64,000 nt of DNA from Symsagittifera roscoffensis (Eukaryota > Xenacoelomorpha > Acoela > Convolutidae), in assembly GCF_963678635.1 (NCBI RefSeq), contig NC_087064.1:41879165-41943164 (forward strand). The letters are read 5' to 3'. The notes below the pieces were generated by a model. That model made no database searches, had not been told where the DNA came from, and saw only the letters and a program-made list of their open reading frames with translations. Numbering within the stretch: position 1 is the first letter of the stretch; each line of letters starts with the position of its first letter. The translations under genes and the position numbers were made by a program. Of the stretch, positions 1 to 10,389 are shown one piece after another.

Positions 1-1600
1 AAAACATACAAAAAGTGCGGAATGCAGATTGCGATTTATGCGGCATCAACACAATCTACAATTTGATGACTGCAGCCTCTAGGAGCAGCCGAGAGGACAA
101 CGTGGAGTTGCCTCGCTGAGGACCGGAGGACTGGGCTAAAAAGTCACATGTGTGGATGTCTTGACTGTGTGAAAACACTCGCGAAGCAGCATAAACAGCT
201 GTTGATATTATTTGAAGTTGTAATGAAAACGAAAACGGTAACAGAATCAATAGCAGATTCTCATACAGGAACCGAAGTGATTCTAGTGACTGAACTAGGG
301 TTCTAGACCATGTTTGGTTCTTTAGAGTCACCATTGAGTCTAGATCAAAAGCATGAGATGGCCACCACCATCAGATTAACACATGATGAATGCCCATGCC
401 TTTTTTGTTACAAACGTGGTGGTATCCTGGGCGTCGTAATCTGGTGTTGATCTGACACTAGAGAGCTGCTCTCCATGGGTTCATCAGAGTCATCGCAGCC
501 CGTAATGATAGTGTTAGTTGGAGTTATGATGGCTGGACGCTCATGTTACAGAGAACAATGGACAGAAAACGCCGTTTAAAGAACAGTTGGACGAGTTGGA
601 TTGTCTAAAGGAGACATGAAAAAAAATTGAACAAATGGAGCACAAGAGTGAAGTAGATATGGATTAGAAGACGAAAGATGTCATGGTTCAGAGCCAACAT
701 GACTACCTGGTTGTACGAATATGCAACAATGCATATGTCAATGCACATCAGAGAGTACAGATCGTATCAGCTGGACATAGGATCAGAAGCTTTCAAACGA
801 GTTTTCGTGACGCATGGGAATGTTGTAACCACAGCAATTTTCGATTGTGATGGAAGGGAAAAGGAAGAGATGTTGAAGGACGACTTGGAGAAAAATGTGA
901 CCTTGTGCCTCCACAACAGCTTCAACGGGAATAAGGAAACTAATGTGGATCCTCTAATTTGTTGCAAGCAGCGTGTAGAAGTTCTTTATTGCTGGAGGAC
1001 TGCCTCAAACAGCGTTAGAATGGCCACTGGTGTGTTGCAAGACACTGGAATCGAGAGTGCATAGTCGATGTCGAAGGAATAGCAGAAGGAACATCAAGAA
1101 GATCTTGTCTCAAAAATTTAGAGCTCGAATCTGTGTAGTTTTTGTGATATGTTTTTTTAAATGATTTTTTTAACAAAAACTTTGAAATTTAAACTTGAAG
1201 TTTTTCGAAAATTGAAACTCTCAACGATGTGGTTGAGTACTATTAGAAATTTTATCCAAAGTTGCATACCAAGAGGACCGCTCATTTGCTTTTAGTTTCT
1301 AGAGGCTGATGCTTTTTAAGTCTAATTTAAAATTTTCAAAGAAGTTAGTTTGAAAAATTTCACTAAATTTTATGGTTTTTCAAAATTGAATTGAAAAATT
1401 GGAATGAAAAAATTTTGCAAAATTTGCCATTACCAACCCTGTATTTGATTTCTGTCGGAGAACAACAAAAAATGCAAGTCCTTTTTCCAAAAATTTTCTT
1501 GATTTGAAAAAAACTTGAAGAGGAGTTGCGGTACACGCTAGCTAGTTTTTTTTTAGGTTCAGGTCATTTATTTTTTAGGTTCAGGTCAATTCTAATTTTT
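1..1600. other. unassigned left edge with a decayed coding-like stretch
   Basis: Between about 560 and 1064 (+) the base composition is less AT-rich than the surroundings, and one frame reads as charged, helix-like sequence (FKEQLDELDCLKET, then KKIEQMEHKSEVDMD) interrupted by stop codons. A second frame is open from 678 to 1064. I recognise no family in either frame. It could be a broken gene fragment or a remnant of a retroelement ORF. From 1100 to 1600 the sequence is AT-rich with homopolymer runs and a short tandem duplication of an 18-bp TTAGGTTCAGGTCA-containing word near 1548-1587. Confidence 0.25.
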
Positions 1601-2927
1601 TTCAGCCAAAGACGTTCAGCTTGAGCTTTTTTTGAAGAATTTTGTTTTCAAAATTCTGAACTTTCTGCATACATGCCTTTGGTTGTTCTGTTCGTCTCTC
1701 AAAATTGTCGTCAAACATGCGCACTAATCACTACTATTGCACTTGTCTAGCTTATGATTTCTGTAGTCTTCTCTTGTGATAAAGTTGTTTAACAGATGTG
1801 ATAATTTTGATGGTTGTGCCTGTTTGTTGAGCGCCCTTTTACGGGTTTTAGAGACAAGTTTATCAAGTAGGTCTATGGTCTGGAGGAAGAACTTGTAATA
1901 TTTGTAATATTTTTTTCATCATCTCACCCTGTTTACAAAAATCCAAACCAGTTTTTTTATATTATTTCAATCCACTTGTCTCCGGTCAAATTTTTTTTAA
2001 CCGTATACCGCGCCGTCAAGATGAGGAAAAACAATAAAGAGTGTACACTCAAAAAATGCTTAAAATTTTTAGGACCTTGATATTGGATTAAAAATGATTG
2101 TTGCTCTAATTGGTATCATTTCGATTAAATAAAAATAACTCTTAGAATATCCAATGGTTTCATTGTTTTATGTGTGTTAATGTGAAATATGTCTTTCATG
2201 CTTCAATTGGTAATGACTAAGTTAAAGATAATTATTTTAAAACAGCCGTTTCTGATGATTGAGTGTTCAAGAGAGTACTTAAGGAATCGCGTGTCCCCTT
2301 GGAAGAACTTCTTTCTGATAAATTGAATTTTTTTTCTAAAATAACGAAATTATTATTATCGGCTGGTATTCTGACGTCTTTCTTGTTTTTTCTTGATTAT
2401 CCCAAAAAAATGGTCGTAAGAAAACGACGGCAATGAGTCCTTAAAGAAACAAACAATAAGAGCCATCATTGATTTACTGCATGAGCCTTTCACTCAAGCC
2501 TCATGCCCATCCCAGTCAAATCTCGAGCAGAGAATAAAGCAAATCAGCAGCCAACTCGATGATGGAAATATAAAGGGAAGAATAAAGATGCCCGCAGTTC
2601 TTAAGATCTAACCTTTTTCGACTCGTAGCTATAAGAAACATTGCTATCCAAACATTCTAAAAGAGCTGATTTAAATGCCCCGAAAATCAGAAAACATCGA
2701 TAGTTTTTTTGTAACTGAGTTCGAGCTGTACACGTCCACTATGTCTTTTCCGAATGAGTCAGTTTGCTCTCCAAGGAAAAGGTCGTTCTCCAAGTTTTTA
2801 AAGACCTTATTAAAAAGTCAAACGGTGATGCGGGGCTCAATTTGTTGAAATTGCTTACAAAACTCCTAATTGTTATAGGTGAAGATCGAGTCACCAAACC
2901 GCCGAGACTTTCCTTTTTTGGAGCAAA
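1601..2927 (+). repeat. tandem duplication, copy 1 (5' part of type-1 retroelement)
   Basis: This 1.33-kb segment is repeated head to tail at 2933-4251 with very high identity; the offset is 1332 bases. It contains the element's 5' untranslated part (near 2000-2045, matching the reverse complement of about 24790-24850), a decayed N-terminal coding part beginning at the word MIECSREYLRNRV, and the start of the reverse transcriptase fingers (KSNGDAGLNLLKLLTKLL). It ends abruptly at GAGCAAA, where the second copy begins. Confidence 0.85.
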
Positions 2928-2932
2928 TTTTT

Positions 2933-4251
2933 TTCAGCCAAAGACTTTCAGCTTGAGCTTTTTTTGAAGAATTTTTTTTTTCAAAATTCTGAACTTTCTG
3001 CATACATGCTTTTGGTTGTTCTGTTCGTCTCTCAAAATTGTCGTCAAACATGCGCACTAATCACTACTATTGCACTTGTCTAGCTTACGACTTCTGTAGT
3101 CTTCTCTTGTGATAAAGTTGTTTAACAGATGTGATAATTTTGATGGTTGTGCCTGTTTGTTGAGCGCCCTTTTACGGGTTTTAGAGACAAATTTATCAAG
3201 TAGGTCTATGGTCTGGAGGAAGAACTTGTAATATTTGTAATATTTTTTTCATCATCCAACCCTGTTTAAAAAAATCCAAACCAGTTATTTTATATTATTT
3301 CAATCCACTTGTCTCCGGTCAACTTTTTTTAAACCGTATACCGCGCCGTCAAGATGAGGAAAAACAATAAAGAGTGTACACTCAAAAAATGCTTAAAATT
3401 TTTAGGACCTTGAAATTGGATTAAAAATGATTGTTACTCTAATTGGTATCGTTTCGATTAAATAAAAATAACTCTTAGAATATCCAATGGTTTCATTGTT
3501 TTATGTGTGTTAATGTGAAATATGTCTTTCATGCTTCAATTGGTAATGACTTAGTTAAAGATAATTATTTTAAAACAGCCGTTTCTGATGATTGAGTGTT
3601 CAAGAGAGTACTTAAGGAATCGCGTGTCCCCTTGGAAGAACTCCTTTCTGATAAATTGAATTTTTTTCAAAAAATAAAGAAATTAATATTATCGGCTGGT
3701 ATTCTGACGTCTTTCTTGTTTTTTCTTGATTATCCCAAAAAAATGGTCGTAAGAAAACGACGGCAATGAGTCCTTAAAGAAACAAACAATAAGAGCCATC
3801 ATTGATTTACTGCATGAGCCTTTCCCAGTCAAATCCCAGTCAAATCTCGAGCAGAGAATAAAGCAAATCAGCAGCCAACTCGATGAGGAAAATATAAAGG
3901 GAAGAATAAAGATGCCCGCAGTTCTTAAGATCTAACCTTTTTCGACTCGTAGCTATAAAAAACATTGCTATCCAAACATTCTAAAAGAGCTGATATAAAT
4001 GCCCCGAAAATCAGAAAACATCGATAGTTTTTTTGTAACTGAGTTCGAGCTGTACACATCCACTATGTCTTTTCCGAATGAGTCAGTTTGCTCTCCAAGG
4101 AAAAGGTCGTTCTCCAAGTTTTTAAAGACCGTATTAAAAAGTCAAACGTTGATGCGGGGCTCAATTTGTTGAAATTGCTTACAAAACTCCTAATTGTTAT
4201 TGGTGAAGATCGAGTCCCCAAACCGCCGAGACTTTCCTTTTTTGGAGCAAA
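2933..4251 (+). repeat. tandem duplication, copy 2 (5' part of type-1 retroelement)
   Basis: Second copy of the 1.33-kb unit. Its 3' side continues without a break into the rest of the reverse transcriptase (4251-5230), so this is the original position and copy 1 is the added one. The two copies differ by scattered substitutions and one small indel near 3828-3840, where CCCAGTCAAAT is duplicated. Confidence 0.85.
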
Positions 4252-5230
4252 AATTGTCGCCCTCGTTAAAATGGATAGACCAATTGCCATTGACAAGACA
4301 CTCAAACACATCACCTCTAAAGGCGCAAAAATCAGGGCTCTCGCATAGCGACAAATTTTTCTGAGAGTTTTCGGGTTATATATGGTACTAAACGAGGAGT
4401 TTAAACTGCCCCACTTTCCTTCAGAAAAATGATGGAATATGATGACAATCCGAAGCGCTCGGTTTTAACTGAATAGATTTTAGTAATGCATTAAATTCGC
4501 TTCCTGGAGAAATTTTGATGAATTATGTTTCTTCAAACTGCCCGGATTTGTGGAGATGTATAAACTTACTCATTGCGCCTACAGTAAGCCGAGTTATCTT
4601 TTTAAAAAAAAATTCCAACTTTATGTCGAAGGACGGAACAGAAAAATGTGATCCCGAGGCTCCAGCGCTTTTTACAGACGCTGGTAAAAAAGGCTTGAAT
4701 TCAAAAAAGGTTTGGTTTTTAGATGTTCGAATTCTAGCCGATTACTACAAGATAGTGTTCCTGCTAGACTTTAATAACGTACTAAAATCAGAAGAAAATT
4801 ATAGTTTAAGACTAAACAGAAAAAAGTGAGCTATGTTTTCTAAGACAGACATCAATAAACCAGTACAATACATTTCTAGGTATTTTTCAAATGTCCAAAA
4901 TAAAAATCAAATCCAAGGATGAACTTCTAGCTTTGGGCTCCCCTATCAACGAATCTTGTAAGAAAAACTGCAAAAGGAAAAAGTAACTGAACTGGAAAAA
5001 TAGCTTTTGAAGTTCAGGGTTCCGCCGGCTCTAGCACTAAGAATTTTTTGAATAAGCTGTGTAAGAACTTGAGCACGTGAAGCGAGGGACTCAGGGCAGG
5101 TAGTTTTTCAAGCAGAAAATCTCCTTCGCAATAGAGGTTGCAATAGCTGCCTGTGTACTCGGTACTATCAGAAAATAAAAACAGATTACAGAGAAAAATT
5201 TTCATCTATAAAGCCCAGCGCAGCTCTATA
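3588..5230 (+). pseudogene. type-1 non-LTR reverse transcriptase, decayed, + strand copy
   Basis: Broken reverse transcriptase ORF. Recognisable pieces in order are an N-terminal MIECSREYLRNRV segment, a fingers segment (KSNVDAGLNLLKLLTKLL then KVPKPPRLSFFGAK, 4088-4250), the motif PIAIDKTLKHITSKGAK (near 4285-4330; an RPIAIGTTLRRI-type motif), and a palm segment at 4515-4829 containing CDPEAPALF (motif B region) and VWFLDVRILADYYKIV, where the catalytic YLDDG has become FLDVR. A C-terminal piece lies at 5014-5205. Frameshifts and stops separate the pieces and the catalytic aspartates are lost, so it is not active. It is the same family as the four - strand copies at 7.06-24.85 kb. Confidence 0.75.
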
Positions 5231-5600
5231 TTTAAATATATGATGGTGGCCTAATATCAGGTCAGTCCTTTTAAGTGATATTCAACTCCGGTTTATTCTG
5301 TTCAGTTGTTAGTTTAATCAATCTGGTTGACTTAAATCCTTTTTATCTGACTTTCTTTTATCCACATTATACTTTACCTCTCGATATCTAGAAAACTCCA
5401 AAATTTTGAATGGATGATGTGATGAAGGTACTCGTGACTGTAACCACGGTTACTATGACACATTCAACATTCTGATTACTTCAGATATGGAAGAGTAAAA
5501 TTCATACGTGGAACTACTTTCACTACATTTCATTTCGTAAACCACATGATCGTTCAGGTTGCAACCAAAAATTGACTAAAGCGACGGCAGGCAAGTTCTC
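5205..5600 (+). repeat. 3' untranslated part of the type-1 retroelement
   Basis: The stretch following the reverse transcriptase C-terminus matches the reverse complement of 16930-17320. Shared words include the AGCGCAGCTYTATA region, a block containing CTCCGGTTT, CAATCTGGTTG, and TGTAACC(A/T)CGGTTAC. Two inverted copies at this distance, both adjoining the C-terminal coding end, mark it as the element's 3' tail. Confidence 0.6.
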
Positions 5601-6560
5601 ATTTTGTGAAAATGATCATTACCGGTTTTGATCTTTGCAGCTCTTCTTTCAATTCCAAACTTAATCTTCATCGATGTTTTTGTGGAAAGAACATCGAATT
5701 GTCATTTTTCTCGCGACTGCTTTCTGTTTTTGCTTTCTGTGAAATTTTTGATGTTCCGTTTATGATTTTTTTCAAGGTACTTTTACATTTTTTTGATATC
5801 CAGTGTTCTGGGTTCTAATTTTTCTTCCAAATTTCCTTGTTGGTTTCCAACGCTTCGTCAAAATTGTTCCATTTTCTGGTACTTCGAAACAGCATGGGAT
5901 TTGTTCCTTTCACAATGTTTTGTTTTGTGCTTGAGGGGTGAGCAGCTATCAAAATTCAAAATAGTTTCAGTATCAGTGGATTTTTGAGACCATTTGCATG
6001 TAATATCCCATTGTTAATTTACTGCAATATTCATGCCAAACAGCAAGTTTCCTTTTCTAAATAGTAATTTTTTTAAAGTAAATTGTAAGTTCTTATGCAA
6101 CGAGCTCACCCTATTAAGTAACGTGTTTGGGTCCTCTTTTACTGCATAAAAAAGGTCGTCTACGTGTCTTCCGATTTTATTTCACTTATACCAGTTGAAA
6201 TGTCTGGTAATTTATGACAAGATTCACAGCACCATAATATTTTAACCTTTTTTTGGTATTCGACGTTATTGATGTTTTGGCACTTAGCATGAAACCAATT
6301 TACACATTTTTCTCATTCAACACCCTTATTCTTCCATAAAAAATTGTTTGTTGCATTTAAACTTCTTCAGATGTTTCTTTTTATTTGCTTTATGCCATCG
6401 TTTTCAATTTTATTTTCTCTTTCGAACGATTGCATTCAAAGATTAGCCATAATTACTGCCAGGAATGCACCTATGGCTAACCCATCCTTATGACGATATC
6501 ATTTTCCATTGCTACTGAATTAAATATTTGTCGCGGCTTTAAAAGTTGAACGCGCAATAT
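5600..6560 (-). pseudogene. Penelope-like element fragment with PHD-finger remnant
   Basis: Read on the - strand this has no long ORF, but ordered words of a Penelope-like reverse transcriptase are visible. First comes a zinc-finger segment with FHAKCQNIN and ILWCCESCHKLPD (about 6170-6300). A decayed catalytic region follows, then a C-terminal segment with LFRSTRKWNNFDEALETNK and NPEHWISKK (about 5700-5850), which corresponds to the VFRSTSTWENFDRALEINR segment of the better copy at 27.1-28.0 kb. Stops and frameshifts occur throughout. The family assignment rests on the order and resemblance of these words. Confidence 0.55.
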
Positions 6561-7056
6561 CTGGTGCTTAATCATTTGGATTACAATTTATGTAAGGTAA
6601 CCTCAATTGCTTCCGAATATGTGCAATTCGACCATAATGCCGTCAGAAAAGGGTTCTTCAAAACGAATTTTATTTAGTGTGTTTCGATGGTACAAAAGAG
6701 CATTTTCTGTGATTAACGGTCTTTTTTGATGAAAAGAGCAAGGGAAGGTTCATGACGTGACCTTTTTTTACGTGACCTTTTTTTAAACTAGCGACAACTG
6801 AAAAACAGCGAAAATCAGAAACGTGTCCAGAACTGTGATTTTCGCTTGCGGAGAAGAATTGCGACGACATCAAGAGAGACGACTATCGAGAGAACAAGAA
6901 GTTTTCCGAGTTGAAACGGTTGTGCTGTTACAATCTTTACCTTACCGGAACAACTGAACCGTTCGGGAAGGCCAAGAGTGAAGACGGCAACCCTTCCTGC
7001 CGTGAAGAAGACGTCTCCTCAAGAATATTGAGAAAACGAAAGGGTCTGGATCCAGA
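6561..7056. other. unassigned spacer with two short open stretches
   Basis: A direct duplication of a 17-bp word containing ACGTGACCTTTTTTT lies at about 6753-6785. From 6880 to 7050 composition shifts toward higher GC and a short + frame (6911-7060) is open (GNPSCREEDVSSRILRKRKG), but I recognise no family. The type-1 element of composite copy A begins at about 7056. Confidence 0.3.
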
Positions 7057-7064
7057 AATATTGA

Positions 7065-7720
7065 ATATCACTTTTTGTCAAAATTTTGAAATTCGGACTC
7101 GGCCGCGGCCGTTCCGGGTTTACAAACCGATCCTGCGCTTACTCTACTAGAGACTAGGTAGTCAAATACCGTTACATCCCACAGCAGCTGCCTACCAGCA
7201 GCCCATGTATCGAGCGTCAAACCTTCTGGTCGCTTCAGATCTGTCCTGTGGAGGTGTCGTGGCTCTAAAACAGAAAGAATGCGAAGGGAGGCGAGACTTT
7301 ACTCTATCAGGGCATTCAAAATTGAATGCCTAGAGAACCTCTAAGCACGTTTGAGACAAAATAGGCCATGCCATCCATCTTTGGTTACATCTTTTCGCAA
7401 ACGCTCCTATATTTTTTTAACAAATTTTTGAACCTAGGCGGAGTCCAATTGAAATTCTATGCTCCTGTTTCGACAAATTGAATCTAAAAATTTTACAGGG
7501 TATGACATTTAAACATTGCGATCCGAGCTTATTCTGGTAAGCGTTGAACCTTTTTACATCAGTAGCTTCTAGTTTCAAAATCATTTGAGAGATTACTTTC
7601 TCAAAAATGGGCTCCGTCCAATTTCTTTGGATTTCAATTTCCGGAGCTAGTTTACAGTTTGCTGAATCAAACTTAAGTTCTAATGCCTCATTATATGTTC
7701 CATCCTCGTGCTCCAAATCA
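7065..7720 (-). pseudogene. type-1 retroelement C-terminus (zinc finger + endonuclease-like), copy A
   Basis: The ORF at 7417-7716 reads through NAYQNKLGSQCLNVIPC and ISIGLRLGSKIC, the segment that follows the thumb in this reverse transcriptase family. Beyond it, in a shifted frame, is a CCHC-like KDVTKDGWHGLFCLK, then RTDLKRPEGLTL with a downstream GRQLLWDVTVFDYL. The spacing of RPEG/D and WDVTV is that of a PD-(D/E)XK restriction-like endonuclease as found in early-branching non-LTR elements; that assignment is my inference. Frameshifts separate the parts. Confidence 0.6.
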
Positions 7721-7745
7721 AAAATCTCACCTAAAAAAGCTTTCG

Positions 7746-7772
7746 CTTTACCCGCTTAATAAGCGGGTAAAG
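7746..7772. repeat. perfect 13-bp-arm palindrome
   Basis: CTTTACCCGCTTA, one base, then TAAGCGGGTAAAG form a perfect hairpin. The same hairpin occurs in copies C (about 18350, one mismatch) and D (about 22215). In copy B a deletion of about 27 bp has removed most of the right arm (about 12608-12625). It sits inside the reverse transcriptase coding region on the - strand, and TTATTAA at its centre puts a stop there. Confidence 0.8.
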
Positions 7773-7964
7773 ATAATAGGCGAGCGGAAGACACATACAA
7801 GCCACCTTTGGCTGCCGGGAGAACTGCTAGCAAAAACTGATTATCATACATTTTTACATTTTTACCTCACATAAAAAGTTGCAGGAATTCGATCGTGTTC
7901 GCAAAATATATGGGAGTTTCGGCATGCTAAAGCAAGCTTTTAGGAGGTAAAAAGCTTGATGTGA

Positions 7965-8208
7965 ATCCAGCTTATCAATAACTTCCCAAATATTTTCCAA
8001 CTATTTTTCCAGCTATTTTCATTTAGCAGTTTTTTTTGACAAGATTTGCCTATTGGGGAGCCCAAGATTACAAGCTCATCCTTGGACTTTTTTTTGGATT
8101 TAGTTCTTGAAATTGATCTATAACTGTAAAATTCTGCGTACTTGTGGTCTGTCCTAGAACAGAGCTCAAGTTTTTCGGTGTTTAGGCTTAAACACAGAAA
8201 AATGGAGA
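7965..8208 (-). repeat. type-1 element segment, left flank of captured fragment (copy A)
   Basis: This stretch (TGTGAATCCAGCTTATCAATA to the AGAACAGAGCTCAAG region and on) is homologous to 8703-8960 on the other side of the ANKRD50 fragment, in the same orientation but clearly diverged. Both encode, on the - strand, the piece of reverse transcriptase containing LGQTTS and LGSPI. The captured host fragment therefore lies between two direct copies of the same element segment. Confidence 0.7.
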
Positions 8209-8702
8209 GTTAGTCAGGTGGTTGCGAATCGTTATCGAAATAGGATGTTTTAAAAATCATGTTCATTGTGTTTCAGATAATATTCTGGTTTTGTTTTAGC
8301 ATAAATATCAATGGATAGTCCTCTTCGGAACAAATTTTTTCTTGGCCGTCAATGGGCATTTGAGCGTTTGTTATATCACTTAGAAAGTCAACCTGTGGAA
8401 AATGTGCGTCGAAGTTAGACTTCCTCCAACAGCAAAAAGCCCGTGGCTTTTATTTTGGGTGGCTCGGGCTCCGGTAAAACAGCTATGCTCACCAAACTAT
8501 GCTTCAGCAAAGGATAAGACTCGTACGCTCAGAGGCAATATCAACTCAGAAAACGAACACGTGCTTACCACTTCTGTACATCTCAAAACAAAAAAGTTCA
8601 ACGGTGAGTGATTTCCTCGATAATAGTGCTGTTCAGCTCTCGAAAAGCCCTTTTCTCTACGAACTATCGCATGGAGAAACAAAATTTATTCGTACATCTG
8701 AA
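8209..8702 (+). pseudogene. truncated ANKRD50 5' fragment, copy A
   Basis: Duplicate of 33228-33720, namely about 100 bases of the 5' flank of ANKRD50 (including a TTTCAG acceptor-like site) plus codons 1-131. The initiator is at 8311 and the N-terminus MDSPLRNKFFLGRQWAFERL is preserved. Codon 36 is TAG and codon 69 is TAA, so only 35 residues can be made. The Walker A glycines and lysine (GGSGSGKT) are still encoded beyond the first stop. The copy stops abruptly after the codon for Glu131, where type-1 element sequence on the opposite strand resumes. Confidence 0.9.
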
Positions 8703-10310
8703 ACATAATGTGAATTCAGCTTAACAAAGCTTCCTTGAGCTTTTTCAACTCAGCTATCTTTCATTTAGCAGTTCGTTTTGACAAGGTTCGTCTATAAGAG
8801 AGCCCAAGATTTCAAGTTCATCCTTGGATTTTATTTTTATTTTTAAACATAATTTTTGAAATTGAACTGTAATTGTCTTTTATTGCGTACTTATGGCCTG
8901 TCCTAGAAAACAGAGCTCACATTTTTTTGTGTTTAGGCTTAAACCATAATTTTTTTTCTGATATCAGTATTTTTCTAGGTCTCGGAGCACTATCTTGTGG
9001 TCGTCGGCTAAGTTTCCAACATCGAAATACCAAGAGTTTACTTGGATTCAAGCTTTTTAACTAGCGTCTGTATTGTTTCAGCAAAAAGCGGTGGAGCCTC
9101 GGGATCACTGTGTTATGTTCTGTTTTCCGCCATAATGAGAGAATTTTTATAAAAAAGATAACTCGTTTTACCGTAGGCGCAATAAGAATATTTGTACAAC
9201 TCCAGAGGGTCCGAAAAAACGTGATGCAGCATAGTTTCTCTATTAAGCAAAGTAAATGACTGACTAAAAAGATTAAATGAATCTGAGCACTTCGTGTTGT
9301 CAACACATTCTATCAAATTTTGTCAACACACTCTATCACTCTATGAAGGAGTAAGCAGCAATTTCAGCTCCACGTTTAGTACCACATGCTAATTGAAAAC
9401 ATCCAAAAAAATTGTCGCTCTGCGAGAGCCTTGCTTCCTGTTCATTTAGACGCGCTGCATTTGAGCGTTTTGCCGATGGCAATCGGTCACAAACCTCCGT
9501 CTATTTTAACGAGGGCAATAAATTTTGCACTAAAAAAGAAAGGTCTTAGCTGTCCGGGTACTTTACCTTCACCTATAAGATTTCGGAGCTTAGTAAGCGA
9601 TTTTAGGAAAATGAGCCCCGCCTTGCCGTTTGACTTACTCATAAGGTTTTTAAAATTTTGGGGAACAATTTTTTCCGGGCAGGCTCTGGAACCATTTGAA
9701 AAGACATTAATGCTTTCTACACCTGGAACTCAGTTACGGAAAAACTATCGTTGTTTTCCATAATTGTGGCATTTATTTCATTTTTTCTTTTTGGGTGATT
9801 AGATACCAATTTTATTCGTAACTTGCAATCAAAAAAGGTGCGATCTTATCATCTGAAGCAGCCAGCCTTATTCCTCCTTTTTTATTTGCTCATCGAGCTT
9901 GCTGCTGATTAGCTTTGTTCTCTACTCGAGATCTGTCTTGGGCGGGCTTGAGCTTTGAGTGAGTGTTTTTAGCAGTGTCAGTGAAACAAATTTGGCTCTA
10001 ACTTGTTTTTCATTAAAAAGCTTATAGCTGTCGCTTGTTTTGCGATCTCTTCTCTTGGGTTGTTTAAGAAAAAACAGGAAAGACGTCAGAGAAACCAGCA
10101 AAAAATCAACATTTCCTACATTGTAGAAAATATCTCTCGTTTTATCCGAAAGATTTTCTGCCAGAAGAACACACGCGAGACCTTAGGTTCTCTCTTCAAC
10201 ACTCGGACGTTAGAAATGGCTGTTTTTACAAAAATATCTTGCACGAAATCAGTACCAAATCAAGCATTACTGACAGATTTCCTCTTAATACACGTAGAAT
10301 ATTGAAACCA
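8703..10310 (-). pseudogene. type-1 reverse transcriptase, N-terminal to palm, copy A
   Basis: On the - strand, from right to left: an N-terminal part (about 9900-10310), a fingers part around 9600-9760, then a palm segment at 9000-9316 with MIECVDNTKCS, HGDPEAPPLFAETIQTL (motif B) and FDVGNLADDHKIVL, where YLDDG has decayed to FDVG. The + strand frames at 9386-9763 and 10003-10305 are antisense to this coding sequence and are not genes. Numerous indels make it non-functional. Confidence 0.7.
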
Positions 10311-10389
10311 TTGGATCTTTCTAGAGTCGCTAAGAATTACCTTTACACAATTGATATGGTTTAATTTAGATCCACAATCACATATTTAA

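Noticed and set aside
56-334. 92-codon - frame at the left edge
   Set aside because: No recognisable domain and no support from composition or neighbours.
9386-9763. 125-codon + frame (and its copy B counterpart at 14211-14576)
   Set aside because: It is antisense to the fingers region of the - strand type-1 reverse transcriptase; the coding signal is on the other strand.
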